Part shown: piece by piece, positions 37,101 through 51,200 of the stretch
How positions within the stretch are numbered: position 1 is the first letter of the stretch
Layout: every line of letters starts with the position of its first letter
Made by a program: the position numbers and the translations under genes
The notes under the pieces: generated by a model
Database searches by the model: none
The model's input: the letters and a program-made list of their open reading frames with translations, nothing else
What the model was told of the DNA's origin: nothing
Source of the DNA: Alitta virens
Taxonomy: Eukaryota; Annelida; Polychaeta; Phyllodocida; Nereididae
Direction: 5' to 3'
DNA length: 64,000 nt
Assembly (NCBI GenBank): GCA_932294295.1
Contig: OW028573.1
Location: 60,861,829-60,925,828, forward strand

Positions 37101-40100
37101 GTGTATTTTTGACACAGTTCACATCCTTTTTCAAATTTTGTCTGGGCTTAATTTTATTTACATGCACTTATCCTATATTAAATTACACCCTCCTCTATAA
37201 TCCTAATAAGCCAGGAGCTTTATTTAAAAAAAGAAAAAAGGACTGATGCAAATACCCTAGAGGAAAATGCACTATGCAGTTAACTATTAATAAGCTGGGT
37301 CTCCTTATGCCCATTTAATAAATCCAGTTTGTTATGACTATTATGAGCAAAGTATTGATGCAATTCAGATGTCACATACTCTTTTTGTTAATTTCTTTAC
37401 ACTGAGCTAGATTAACCTCATTAACAAAAATCAACTAAAAGATCCATCCCCAGCTGTAACTAAAAATCAAATAGTGTACATTTTATCAATTTCATGGTCA
37501 TTTTACATGATCGAGGCACCTGCTTGCTTCAACAAGTGTACTTGGGACATCTGGTGCCTCTTTTTCTATCAAAATGTAACTCAATAGCTTTCAGGGCTGT
37601 ACACCTGTGCTCGATATACCATTTGCACCGGTACAAGCATAAAGATACAGGTATTGATAACCTTTATGTAATAATAACGATACACTTAAACGATACGCAG
37701 AATGGCGTTTTTGGCCGAAAAGATATGTGCTGCCCTGATGTGTTGAGTGTTTTCAAAGAAAAACAACCTCGGGTGCTAATTACAAGAGGATTTAACACAA
37801 GAGTGTGAAGTAAAAAAGATTTGTTAATTAAAGTCAAATAGTCTCTTTCCATTATGTAAGGTTTTATACTAAACTTTTATTTGATCTGAAAGACAGTTTA
37901 ACGATACATATCTTGATACGTATCGTATCAGTTTTACTGTATCGTGAATTTGTGATACGTATCTTTTTGAAGATAAAGATAGATGTACAGCCCTAATCAT
38001 GGGGTATCAAATACTAATCATTACATCTTTGGTTTTTTGTTTTTTCTATTTAATGAGGATCAGCTAGGGCAACTAAGATACAATTTGGCATAGAAGGTAG
38101 ATGATATGTCAGGAGCCAAGAATAGACTCTTATCTTTTCGAGTGTCTTGACACCTGTACAATCATTATGTGTTTCTTAATCAAAGAATCCAAGAGAAATT
38201 GTCAGTCAGTGCAAAATAGTGATATGGTTTCATACATGATGGAAATTGTGTTGCATTAGTACAAAACAAAAAGATCTTGAATTACGAAATTCCAGTGCAA
38301 ATTGATAGCATAGCTTGTGTAATTAATGATTTAACTATATATATCTCAGATAAGGAGCCAGCCCAAAACTCAGGGGCCAATCTCTAATGATGGGCAGATC
38401 ATTGTTGATGACGTCACTAAACCATTCACCTCTAGAGCCTCTGCACAGTAGATAATTATAACTCTATCCATACTTCTTTCTTAATTTTTTGTGGGGGGGG
38501 GGGGAAGGTTTCTTTTCTGTTTAACTTCTTTTTTTTTTACTATGAGCTATAGACCCATAGCTTGTGTCTTAGTTGAAGCAACTTTTTCAATTATGATTAT
38601 CACATAGTCTCTCCTTTTGTGCTTATTTCTCTGCATTTATTTAAAAATATCTCGTTTTATTTAATTTTTTCATTGATTTCTTCACCTTATCTTTATTCTT
38701 ATTTTGTTTTGATTTATCTTAGTGCTGTTCCATCATTAAAATATTAAGAAAATACTCCCCCCGTCTTTTCTCTTTTTTTTTAAATTTTGTTGATCCCTTT
38801 TTTTTAAAAAAGGAACAGCCCTTACTTATAATAATAAGTAAGATAAATTGAAACAAATAAGGTTTTACTTTTTTTTTCTGTTTTAATAAATTTTTTTCTT
38901 TCTGTTTTAATAAAAAAGTAAAAAAATTTTCCCTATGGTTAAAAGCTTGGGTCCTAACCCTATTTATGTTATTTCATATTCTTATCCAATCGTATCCTAT
39001 AATTCCTACCTTTATCTTATGAATTAAAATGAAATAGGCGATAATCTGAAAAATACTAATCTCATAAATATTAGGCACATTTAGCATAAATATTATCTTA
39101 TGAATAAAATTTTATTTTATTTCATATTATCGTCTGTTTTATTTTAATTCTACCTCAGCCTATTTCATAAAGTTTATTCTATTTTCAAATTCATTCATTC
39201 ATTTTTATCTTTACTTTGTTTTCAATTTTTTTCATCTTATTGGATCTTTGATTGCTACATAACTGGCCCTATCCTCTCTGGTTCCCTGAGTGAAGAAACA
39301 CTCAGGTTGGGTCTTATCTGGCGAGTTCTGTGATCTGATTGGTTAATAAACAATCAAACAATCATTGTGACATCACTTTCCGATTCACAGACCCCAACTG
39401 TCTCCATTACTTCAGACGGGAACGAGTCAGGCCCTATCAGGCTATCACTGCACTGCAGTCATTATACAATAGGCCTGCAGAATCAATAGGCTGACAGGAA
39501 AGTGTTGTTGCATAACAAATAAACAATAAACAGCCCCCGTTCTGGGGCTGGCCCCCGATCTGAGTCTTACATATATATGTTAAAGCAAAGTAGATTGTAG
39601 ACCCAATATGACATGCTATCTGGAGTGATATGCTTAGTTCCTTGTTGACTAGGACAATATTTCTTGACATAAACCTATTACAGGAAGGGGAGCATGGCAA
39701 GACTGGAAATATGAGGTCCGTCGTATCCATTCCTACAAAGACGATGGAGTGGCCTACAATGATACTCACATCTTCCGCGAACTGGACCGTACTCATCAGC
39801 GTTTGGAGCAGTTGCAGCCAAACTCATCTTACAGCTTCCAGGTGCGCGCTTACTCTCAACAGGACGGCTATGGACCCTGGTCGGACACGTTCCGAGGACA
39901 AACCTTGCACGAAGGTAATTATGGTGACCTAGGCTGACCCTAACAAAACATCAAGTGACCCCAGGTGCTGCAAACCTGTCAGTCGAAATACAATTCCTGA
40001 CGAAAGGCAACATATTCATGGCAGCTCTTGTTTTTTAACTCACTGAATCCATATGTTGGCTAATAAGCTGGGAAGGATACCTTGGTGAACTAACACCTAG

Positions 40101-43100
40101 AAGCTTATTTAGTGGAAATGCCATATGAGTGTCTATAAGAATCTAATGCATGGAGATAAATATAGACATTAGGTATATAACATTTTTTATTATTATATTA
40201 GGTATTATAATTGCTATCGCAACGTTTCCAATTATATGGTAGCTCTTATTTGTCCGAATATAGCAAGTAATTCCCATTTAGTCACAGTGTACTTGATCTG
40301 AAAATTGTCAGAATAATTTCAAATTAATATGTCATTTAACTTGTTATGCAATAGTGATGGATTAAGTTAAAATTTGCAATAGTGATGGATTAATTTAAAA
40401 TTACTTTCATTTGATTCCGCAGTAGATTTAATTGAGAATATTTTTCAGCATCTGTCACGCCTGTTCTGCTGGTTGCTGATGATCAGTTCATCTACAAGGT
40501 CAACTTGGATGGCTCCAGGGGTCAAAATATTTTTGATTTGTCCAAGGTCAATGGGAAGGTCATAGGTGAGTTTTCTTTTTCTCAGTTTAAACAGGAGGGC
40601 ATGGTTCATCTCTTGCGTATGAGGGTTGTTTGGGTATCCTATTGTAAACATGAAACTGCATTCTGGCGTTCTATTGGTGCACATTTGTGAATTTGGAGGT
40701 AAAAAATTAAGTCAGGAGTAGAGTTGTGTATTCACGTGGCACAGTGTGTTGATGGAGTGTGTGGTTTGCAGACATGGCAGTGTATGGGAACAGGCTGTTC
40801 TTCAACCTGAAGCATGGAGATGTCTATGAACTGGACTTGAGTGGAAGACCTCGTAGACTGAATCACATCCAAGAGGCATTCTCCATTGCGTACGAACCCT
40901 TGGCTGGCATGATCTACTGGGCTCACCATACGTACAAAATGGTGAGTGAGATGTCTTGGGTGCACCCACCCAGTCCACTTGAGCTCACTTGATACATGAG
41001 AGGACCTCAAAGAAACCACAATTGCATTCACACCATACCCATTCAAAGGGCTTAAACGCTGCCTTCTCTTTGTTGTGTATATGTTAATACTTCACTAAAA
41101 GGGACAGCATTTGCAATATGACATGAAGACCAGGGCAGAATTAGACAGTTTGTGGTTTATGTTTGTTATGGTTTAGTGGTTAAAGTGGTGGAAGTAAGGA
41201 TTCCCACAGAAATACCAATGCTTGCCAACCACTCACTATCCAATGGCATGCCCTTTAATTCCATGTAATTAACAATTTAAGTAATTAAGAACATTTTGGG
41301 AATCTTAACTAACCTAACTTATAATGGGGAATCATTTTTACTTTCTACCGCATTACCTACCTTCACGACTTACCTCCGCAATTATTGCAAGATGTTCCAT
41401 TAAGCATCACACTCATTCGCATGAATCCTGCTTTAATGTTTACCTTTCTCTTCTTTTCCGCAACTAGATCTTGAGGAGCAAGGTTGAGGTTGCCACCCCT
41501 GAAGTGGTATACAGAGGAGTGGAAGCCCCTGAGGACATGGTCATTGACTCTATGGAGGGCTACATTTATTGGTCAACCCTATATTCTGTCCAAGTGGCCC
41601 ACCTCAATGGAAACAACAGACAGAACATCCTCGAACTGAAGAAATATTCTTTTAAGTTTGTCCTTGGCTTGACCTTAGACTTCGACCACAACAAACTTTA
41701 CTTCATCATCAAGGAGGACCGAGAGACCACCCTCTTGTACCAGACGCCTCTGCTGAGTGGAGCAAATGGAAGAGTGCAACCGGTGGAGTTGGTGCTTTCC
41801 CACCCTCAGGCACCTCTGTAAGTGCTCTCTTTTTTAGCCATTTGGAAGTGGAAGGGATAGTAGGGGTAAGGGCAGATCAGACAAGATTAGACATCTGATA
41901 TGTAGATCTGATCTGATATGATAGGTATAATGTGATAAGATAAGATAAGATAAGATAAGATAAGATAAGACAAGATAAGATAATGCTGCTGTTGCAATAA
42001 CCTCATATATGAGTTCTTGGAAGGCTCTATAGTTTCAGAAATTACCTCAATCTGTTTTGTTTTTGTCTACTGTCCACAATGCCATGAAATCAGGCACTGC
42101 AAAATTTGTTATCTAGATTATCTGCAGAATAACCTTGACTCCTGAATTATGTTCATTTAATTGGATTTTCAGACACCAGGGGCTGAATTACTACAGCAAC
42201 CGGCTGTTCTGGATGGGGAATGAAGGCCTGACTGTCATGATGAACAGCAGGGTGCAGAGCAATGCAGTGATTGGCCTGACCTCTGTTGAGAAGGTTGCTG
42301 CCTTTGTCCTTCAACATCCATCAACCAACAGGTTCCAAGGTAGGTTCATACATTGCATTCAGTTTGTTTTTGCAAGTCCAGGGTCCTCTGCATGTTTTAT
42401 TTAAAATGTTTAAAAATGTACCACACGTTGTTTCTGAATGGGTGGCCTTTCCAGCACAAGTATGGAGTAGGGTCAAAATGGCCAATGTTGGCCAACTACC
42501 ATAATGGCCACTCCACCTGACGGCCAATTAATCACAACGGCCAAACCCCATAATGGCCAACTATCCAAAACGGCCAATTGCCAGGACGGCCATCTAAATT
42601 TTTAACCCTCAGCGAACGAAGTTCAAAAAGGGTTTTTGTTATCATCAATGTCCGTCTGACGGGCGAGCGGGCAGGCGTTACACTTTCGTTTCCAGAGCAG
42701 AACTCTGACATCAATGTACTTACCCTAACAAAATTTGTACAGTAATAGTCACATTGACATATGTTAGCTATGTTTTACAAAATTTCGAAAAATATAAATT
42801 TTTTTGGGTTTGTTTCCGGAGCAGAACTCTGATACTACTGCACCTACATGCTTAAAACTTTGTCATAATATGTCTAAAAAAGTGTAGTGGTGCCTTTTTG
42901 GGGGCTCATGGCCATAAATACTGTAGAATTTTCCAAATTGGGGCAAAAAACTTTTTCAAACCTCCATACAAAAGACACTATTTACCCTGCATGAATGAAA
43001 TTGTATCAGTAACACATCTAAATTATAGTATTTTCACTTTTCAAACTTCATTTTGATATTCATTTCATGGTGATTACATAACAATGGAAAATTGGGAAAA

Positions 43101-46100
43101 AATGCTAAACATTGTGTTAAATTGTGTTTCCAGAGCAGAACTCTGGCATTAATGCACTTACCCTAACAACATTTTATATATTATTACTCTATATAGCTTA
43201 GTTGTGCATTTTGATAGTCACATCGACATATCTCAGCTAAAGGTCTTGGACTATTGTGATCTAATTTTCTTAGCAAGAATTAACCCATCCAATATTGTGA
43301 CACTTGATTATATCATTAAAAAAGGAGAAATTCATTAATTTAATGATTTTATAGATATATATGTATATATTAAATTTTTTTTTGTATGTTTGAATCACCA
43401 TGAATGTCATGTTGTATTACTACTGATGCTGTACCCTGGTAATTAAGCAACCATAATATATTGTTTGCTGAGCCAACACTTCATTATATATATAAAACAA
43501 AATATCAGGTAAATTTTTTAAACATTCAGCACAAACCCCTAGACCAACGTGTTTACCATGAGGCTGAAAACCCTATATATTTTGCAGATTTTTATTTTCT
43601 AGATTATTTTTGACAATTAGCTTCTTTTCTTAATGTCTATAATGCTATACTGGTATTTTATATTTTGTCCCTTTCTTTTTTTGCATATTATGAGTCCAAC
43701 TAAGTGTTGATTACATTAACATTACATAGAACTAAGCTCCCTTGCTATAGTTCTTGCTGAGCCTGTCATCTAATTGTAATTAAGGGTTAATATAAAAAAA
43801 ACAATTGCGTTATTTATTTCCATAATTTGATTTCGTCCTAAACACTGCAGAAACCTTGATTTGTATAGGAGTAAATAAAAATATTCCTATTAATAAATGT
43901 CCATTTCCAAGAAAATTAAGCTGAAAATATAAATTGGCCATCCTTACATGTGGCCGTTTTCTCATTTGGCCATCCTCGTACGGTGGCCGTTTTGGTTATT
44001 GGCCGCCTAGTATTATGGCCATTATGAATTTGGCCGTATTGACCAACCCCCACAAGTTTTATCTAAACTCTTAAAATGATATAGGTAAACTTTTCTAAAT
44101 ACAGAAATCTCTCTGGCCTCTGAAGGTCCCAGGTTCGAGTTTGTAGCTATGGATATCACGTGAAGCAATCATGAGCATGTACTGAGGCTGCTGGTTCACA
44201 GCTTTTAAATAAACTGGCTTATTAAGCCACTAATTAGATTGTTATTAAGGTAATCTTGAAGTTATGTTAGTCATAATGAGATAGTAAGACTAAGCTTTGG
44301 AGACCAAACCATTTTTTAAATTATTAATTAACCCTTTGAGTAGGATCGTTTACTGGTCAAAGCATAGTCATGCAAGTGCCTTTCATGCAGCTGCTGAAAT
44401 ATTGCTTTAATTAATAGGTAAATAGATGATAGATATGAGAAGTGCAGCCCTCTAAGGCAAGTCTTACCGCTATCGAGGGTTGGTTAATATCCAGAGATTC
44501 GAACCAGGGACCTTCAGGGAAGCAGCTGTGCAGGCATGATCTTTCAATGGGGTTAGGGTTAGGACTAACTTTAAGGTTATAAGGTTAATTATAACGAATG
44601 GATGGATGGATGGATGATTGATTAAATATATAAGTATTGATGAAACAGTTTGCAAACATTATAGAAATTTAATCTCAATACAATGGCAGAACTCTTGAAG
44701 GAATTGCAAGGAATTATTGGGAGTTGCGGGATAAGTCGGAGTTGACGGAATTATGGGCCTAAATGGGGCCTCAAAACAGACACCAGACATTTATGGTAAC
44801 AAACAAAAAGTGAATGAATGAATTAATTAATTAATCAATCAATTTGGGGATTATTGCAAGACTTATAGTGAGCAAAACAACGACAACGAGCAAATATATT
44901 TGAATCAGTGGTAACTCAAATTACCTATGTGCCATTTCATCTTTAGGCTATTTATGCAGTTCTTTTATTATAATCCAACAATGTTTGAAGTTTTATGAAT
45001 TATAATTTTTTTTAATTCTCTTAATTTATACTGCTCTTGTTCTCATTGTTTAGAAACATGCACTTATTGTTGTCCTCTCAGTATATTTATGTGGCACCTT
45101 TGGTCACAGTATCAAATGTTAAGTTATAACTCTGACCCCCACTTTACAAATTACTGTTGATTTGGGGCTTTCTGCTTTTTTTTCATAAACAAGTGGAGTC
45201 TATGTAATGAGAGAATAGGAAGGGGACAAAGTTCTCTCTGTTCGACTCCTATTCAACCATGTGCGGGTCATTCCATTGTGGCATATATTTTAGAGGGGGG
45301 CACCCTCATTTAAATTTCTGCCTGAAAATAATTGCGCTTATGAGTAGTGCGCAGATAGTGTAAGTGGCACTGGATTGGATATCATAGCTAGCATAAGGGT
45401 GCAGTTGATTCCTGGTCTCATATGAATATTGTAATGGGGGCGAAATGTAATATTGATCACATTATTTCTCAGTGCCCCCCTTGGTATACAGGGACATTTG
45501 TATATGTCAATTACTCAGTGTGAAATTCGTTGGGAGAAAAATGATTTTGTGCCATTGGCAGTCTACATAGACACACAGTCTTGCAAGCATTCTAGTTTTA
45601 CCCCTGATTAGCCAGGGGCAAAAACAATGCATTGAATTACATTTTTCAGGCAAAACGAGGATATTTTGTCAGTTTAATATTGTGCAAACATAGCAGGGCG
45701 TTAGTGTGGAATATACGGGGGATGAGATCACTATTTGCTCCTCACAATTTTCACTGCTTTGATCCCTCAAGCTATGTGAGAAAAGATAATTTCTTTACGC
45801 TTCATGGATTAGGTGTCTACTGACCATTCCTGTGGTTCTAAATAAGACTTCGGGCAATTAACATGACTTTGTACAACAGTCACTTTTGCACAACATGTCT
45901 AGGAGTAACAGGATGAGCTTCAGAGTGTTATATTCTGTAATAACATGGATCAGTCTTTTCATGGGCATCAGCACTTCTGAAAATGGTAAGACCTGAGATG
46001 GATAAGTATTCCTGGAATTCCCAGCAGCTGAAAACCTTTGTTATAGCTTCATCTTTTTTTTTCATATTTTGTTGTATTTATCAGAAAATCACCACTGATC

Positions 46101-48223
46101 CTGGATTGCCTTGCATGAGATACTTAGATAGGACCTATACACTGTTAAGCAATTAATTATATCACTTTACAGTAGACTGTTTATGAAAAAGACATCACCT
46201 ATATATAATTCCTTTGTATATGATTGATTGATAATTATCAATTAAAATATTGGTAATTTCATTCATGTAGGCCTATGGTAATTGGGGCCTCAGGATTTTA
46301 CATATATATTTTGAAGTGATGCCTGTAATATGGATACTTGGCCTAGAACTAGACTTGGTGAACAAACAATAAAAGTGACTGTGGACTCATGATGATTACC
46401 CCATAGTTTCATATGATAATAGGAAAGTGTGGGGGCGTCCTGATATCCCTATTATGCCGTTATTTTCCCGATGCTCTACATCGTATATGGCATGGTAAAA
46501 ATAATACTGATTTGTCTGTACATGTATGCCACATGACACACATTTTAATGTCGCATTATTCATCATATCTTGAGGCAACTGCAAGCTAATTATGCGCTCG
46601 ATATCATAGCATTAAAAAGGTCATGCATACAAGTTGCAGTTATAGATAAATATCAGGAAGTGAAGCGAATACAAAGAATGGAATAACATTTTACTGTGAA
46701 TGCTTGCAGCTTTGCATTTAGTGTATTTTGTTATTCAATTACAGCATATACAAAAATACGGCTCCTGGAAAAATTCTAGGCCTACATAGTAGTAGTTATA
46801 TGTAAAAGTAATTAATTTAGTCTAGAAAACTATCTCTTTTATGTCATTATACTAAAAAAAATTTCACGAACAAAGAACATGCAATGGTTACAATTATTAT
46901 GAATTGATTGTTACCATACTTCATATTATTTGTGACGTTATACATGCAATGCTGGTGGTCTGGTTATTGATCATAGATTTGGACCACCATTTTTTGAAGC
47001 GCAATATTAGTTAATATTACCTCCTCAAAGACGAATTTTATTTGTGTAGAAAGATTAATATGTCAGCTGCAATCCCACAATTAAACCACCATTTTGAATC
47101 ACTGAAGTGATCATGATATCAAGTTGGTCTTTATTCTGGAACTTTCAAAATTCAATCAACAAAGAACATATCAGGGAGAAGTCTTAAAGTCCTAAGTTGT
47201 AATATATGGCATATTTGTGCTGTTCCACTTTACTTAGGTGATATACAGTGTGTACAAATGATGGACCAGCCATTTTAACTTACATTTAATTCAAATTGGC
47301 TAATCTCTTCCATTGCAGTCGGAAATGTGACTCTACAACCAGAGAGTGTCACTCCAGATCAGATCAACACACACTCTCTCGGAGTTGTCGGAACATGGGA
47401 CAATTTCACAGTCAGTTGGGATCCAACGCCAGCCGCCCACTCACAGGTCTTTTATGAGATCGAACTTATCTATGATGGCCTGAAGAAATCCATGGAGGTG
47501 AGGCTAATACATATTTTTTGGGAGGAATAAGTTGTGAGGCTCATAAAATCAGTTGTATACCACATGGTCCAGTTGTACCAGGATATCTAAAATGAACCAA
47601 TGGTGTGATTTATGATAACTGGTAATTGAAATATGCAGGATGTATGAAAAATAATGTAATCATCTATATCATGATGGTAAAAAAATGCCTTCGTTTCATT
47701 TTTATGGCAGAAAAAAAGAACGAAAAATAATAATTCCTGTTGTCCTCTTACAACCTCATCATACTAGCTCATGATCAAATGCCTGTTGAACTGACAAAAC
47801 ACTTGTTCTAATATAATGCTTTAATTAACATTATCATGAATGAGTTGCTAATTTCTCTTTCATTTCAGCCGACCACCTCAGCCTTCATCACAGTCGAGAC
47901 GATGAGGCCGTACACTCACGTCACAATGGCTCTTAAGTCCTGCACTCACTGGGTCTGCTCTCCTGTGGTACACAAAGTCTTCTTCACCCCAATGGCCAGT
48001 AAGTTGTTTTTACAGTTGCTCACTGCTCTAAGCCTTTGTTTTCATTGGACACTGGTGCAAATGAAGAGCTGGTGGTTAATGCTTGCTGGAGATGACCTTT
48101 GGCAAGCTGAAGTATTTCAGGAAATATAGTGCACCTATGATGTCTTGTTTCATTTCTTTTATGAATATATATATGTAATTACTTGAATGACCAAGAATTT
48201 GCCTGAGAGGGCTGCACTTTCCA

Positions 48224-48272
<49 letters not shown>

Positions 48273-51200
48273 GTCTATCCATCTATCCATACATTTGTCT
48301 GTCTGTCTATCTCTCTATCTGTATCTATCTATCTGTCTTTTGATGTTATGGTTAGTAGCATCTCTTAGTAAGATACACTGTGCTATGATGTAGATACTCA
48401 GCTGTATCAACTTCAATAATCAAGTAAATTTCAGTCATATACATCATAATATTTTCATTTTTCAAATACAGAGCCATCAACCCCAGAGAAGCCCAGAACT
48501 TTTGTGACGTACATACGGACTGTACCTTTACGGTCAGAGTACAGGGTGGACGTCGAATTGCATTGGAGTCGTCCACAGGAACTGAATGGTTTGATAACGT
48601 CATACACAGTGTTTTTAGCTGATTCACCGGAAGGCTCATGGTTACAACACGAAGACATCAAAGGAGACAGTAATTTCCTAAAGATCGGTGGTGCTCAGTT
48701 TGGCAAAAAGTATTATTTCCGGGTAAGTTTGCTGAAAGATATGAATTTAATCGAGCCATCTCATATTTTAGTACGTTGTATTTTTATACAAACTTGGCGG
48801 CTTGATTAGGGCCCATGCTTAGGCCTACCTAGGTTTCTATTCAAACATTTTATGATAATTTGGTATGGATGGCCTGATCAGCTATGTGTGTGGGTGAAAA
48901 TGCACAAGGCAAAGGAAGATTTTTGATTTCTTTGTTACAAATGTGTTATGATTAGCCTTGTGATACTTGAATTGTCCAAGTTAAGATTTAATAATATTGC
49001 AAACGCTAGACACTTCATGATAAATGTGAAGATGATTGATTTAGGAAAATAACTGCGAACAACTTTTTAGGGTTAATGTTTATCAGTTTATTGATCTTGT
49101 TTACTTATTAATGTCATTTCTTATGACAGGTTGACGCTTGCACCCCTGTTGGCTGCAGTGAACAGACTGACATAGTTGTTGCTGACACATTAGGTGAGTA
49201 TACACCTGTAATTTTTTCACTTTGTTTTTTCAGCTGATTACGTAATGCAATGCTCAGTTATAGAAACCACCTGCAGTCCTGCAAGCATGTCATGGTGGGC
49301 AGATGCTACATTTTGCTTTGACAGGAGAAAAAAAGGCTAAAAAAAAAACCAGGGCAAAAAGAATGCAACGCAGTAGTTACCCTGGAAAGTTGTTTCTCTC
49401 AACCATACTGCAACATAGCATGCGTACCTTTGTCCATGTGGACTAATTTAACATACCTGGCTGGCGGGACACCAATATACAGGCAATACATAGATTCTAA
49501 CTACATGATAGTCTTCTTGCGTAGCATGTCATGCACTCTTTATGGGATGTCCGAATAACTTGTAAAAATTGATAAAGATAAATGGCTTTCACATGATAAA
49601 GAAAGGGATGAAGAGTCCTGCCATCATCAGAGTCATAACTGCTGTCATATTATTCTGATTTATCCTCCGTTTAATGGCCCCATAGCTTTTGTACACTTGG
49701 ACCACCTTCATGCAAACAGGGTTTTCCAGACCTCCACAAATTAAGTAGCAATAAAAAGTCACAAAGTAACAAAATTCATCAGTGAAATTGGATGATCATC
49801 CTCACGTTCAATTATCCCCAGGATTTACAATAACTTGTAAAAATTGATAAAGATAAATGGCTTTCACATGATAAAGAAAGGGATGAAGAGTCCTGCCATC
49901 ATCAGAGTCATAACTGCTGTCATATTATTCTGATTTATCCTCCGTTTAATGGCCCCATAGCTTTTGTACACTTGGACCACCTTCATGCAAACAGGGTTTT
50001 CCAGACCTCCCCAAATTAAGTAGCAATAAAAAGTCACAAAGTAACAAAATTCATCAGTGAAATTGGATGATCATCCTCACGTTCAATTATCCCCAGGATT
50101 TACAAGCTGGGACGTTTTTGTTTTTTTTGGCGTCTGAAACTCAAGACATATTTTCATATGCGCCAAGTAGATACTTGTAGGTTGCAAGCTTATCCACAGC
50201 TGCATAGTAGAATGTTTTATATCTGTTATATCTGTATCAATAATTCAATTTCAGTATACTGTTCTTGTTTATCATTGCAGTTGAAAATCCAGTGCCCACA
50301 CTTCTAACTGCCAGTGACACATCAGTTGACTGGTTTTATCCTGATGTTCAGAAATCCTCTTCTTTCCGCAAGGGCCAGGTCATCGCTCTCACTTTTGTTG
50401 CACTTGAACAGACGTTTTACTGGCTGGATATGACAAATCACATCATCAAGAATGATGGCACAGAAATCAGAGAGGTGGTGACCTTTTCATTGTGATTGTA
50501 GTTTAATTGTCACAGTAATTGCTTCCACAAAATCAGTATTAGTCATGTGGCTTGTTCAGACTGGGTCATGGCTCATGCTGGTAGAATTAGTGTGTGTGGG
50601 TAAATCCCTGTAAATGTCAAATGGCAAAAATAGATCATTATCACTAATTAGCTGATACGAGGTCTAAACTGGCCGGAGATTTCCTTTTTTTAAGAGCTAA
50701 TTTAATTTAGCAGAATGTTTAATTACACGAATGAAAATTTACCATTAACACTCTTTAAAAAGAGAGTAATTTAATTTGATATAACTTGCTGGTTATGATG
50801 GATGGGCATTTGAATTAGTTTAAATTTCTTCTGTGCCAATTTGAAGATCCTGGATGTTAACGGAACTGGTAAAAGCATTGCTGTAGACTGGATTGGAAGG
50901 GACCTTTATTGGATTGAGGAAGAGTCTCGTGGGAAGTTCTCCATAAAATCGTATGATTTGAACAGAAATAACAGACACTCTAACACCATCATGCAGAGAG
51001 ATTACAGCATTGGCAAGGTGGCTGTCAACCCTTACGACAGGTATAACGGCTTTGCTGACATCTTCTTTTAACAAATGGTGCTAATTCTGGCAGGGATAGG
51101 CACATGACATATTATTAAGCTCAAACTTTCCCCTGCTGATATCATAACAAAGGTGTAAAGGTGTCATCTTGTGAGTAATATGCTTAACTGAAAGAGTTGG

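Larger units (their letters stand above)
36981..39683. other. ROS1 intron (2.7 kb) with MITE-like inverted repeats
   Basis: Splits FN3-3. Contains a roughly 400-base MITE-like element (37593-37994), a pair of imperfect inverted repeats at about 38335-38382 and 39523-39578, a smaller MITE-like hairpin (38724-38822), a G run near 38500 and a very T-rich stretch at 38500-39240. Confidence 0.55.
42340..47318. other. ROS1 intron (5.0 kb) between propeller 2 and FN3-4
   Basis: Phase-1 intron. Holds a 1.6 kb fold-back element (42468-44047), two tRNA-like ends facing each other (about 44110-44142 and 44480-44520), and a candidate alternative first exon at 45895-45985. 46000-47300 shows nothing recognisable. 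Confidence 0.6.
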
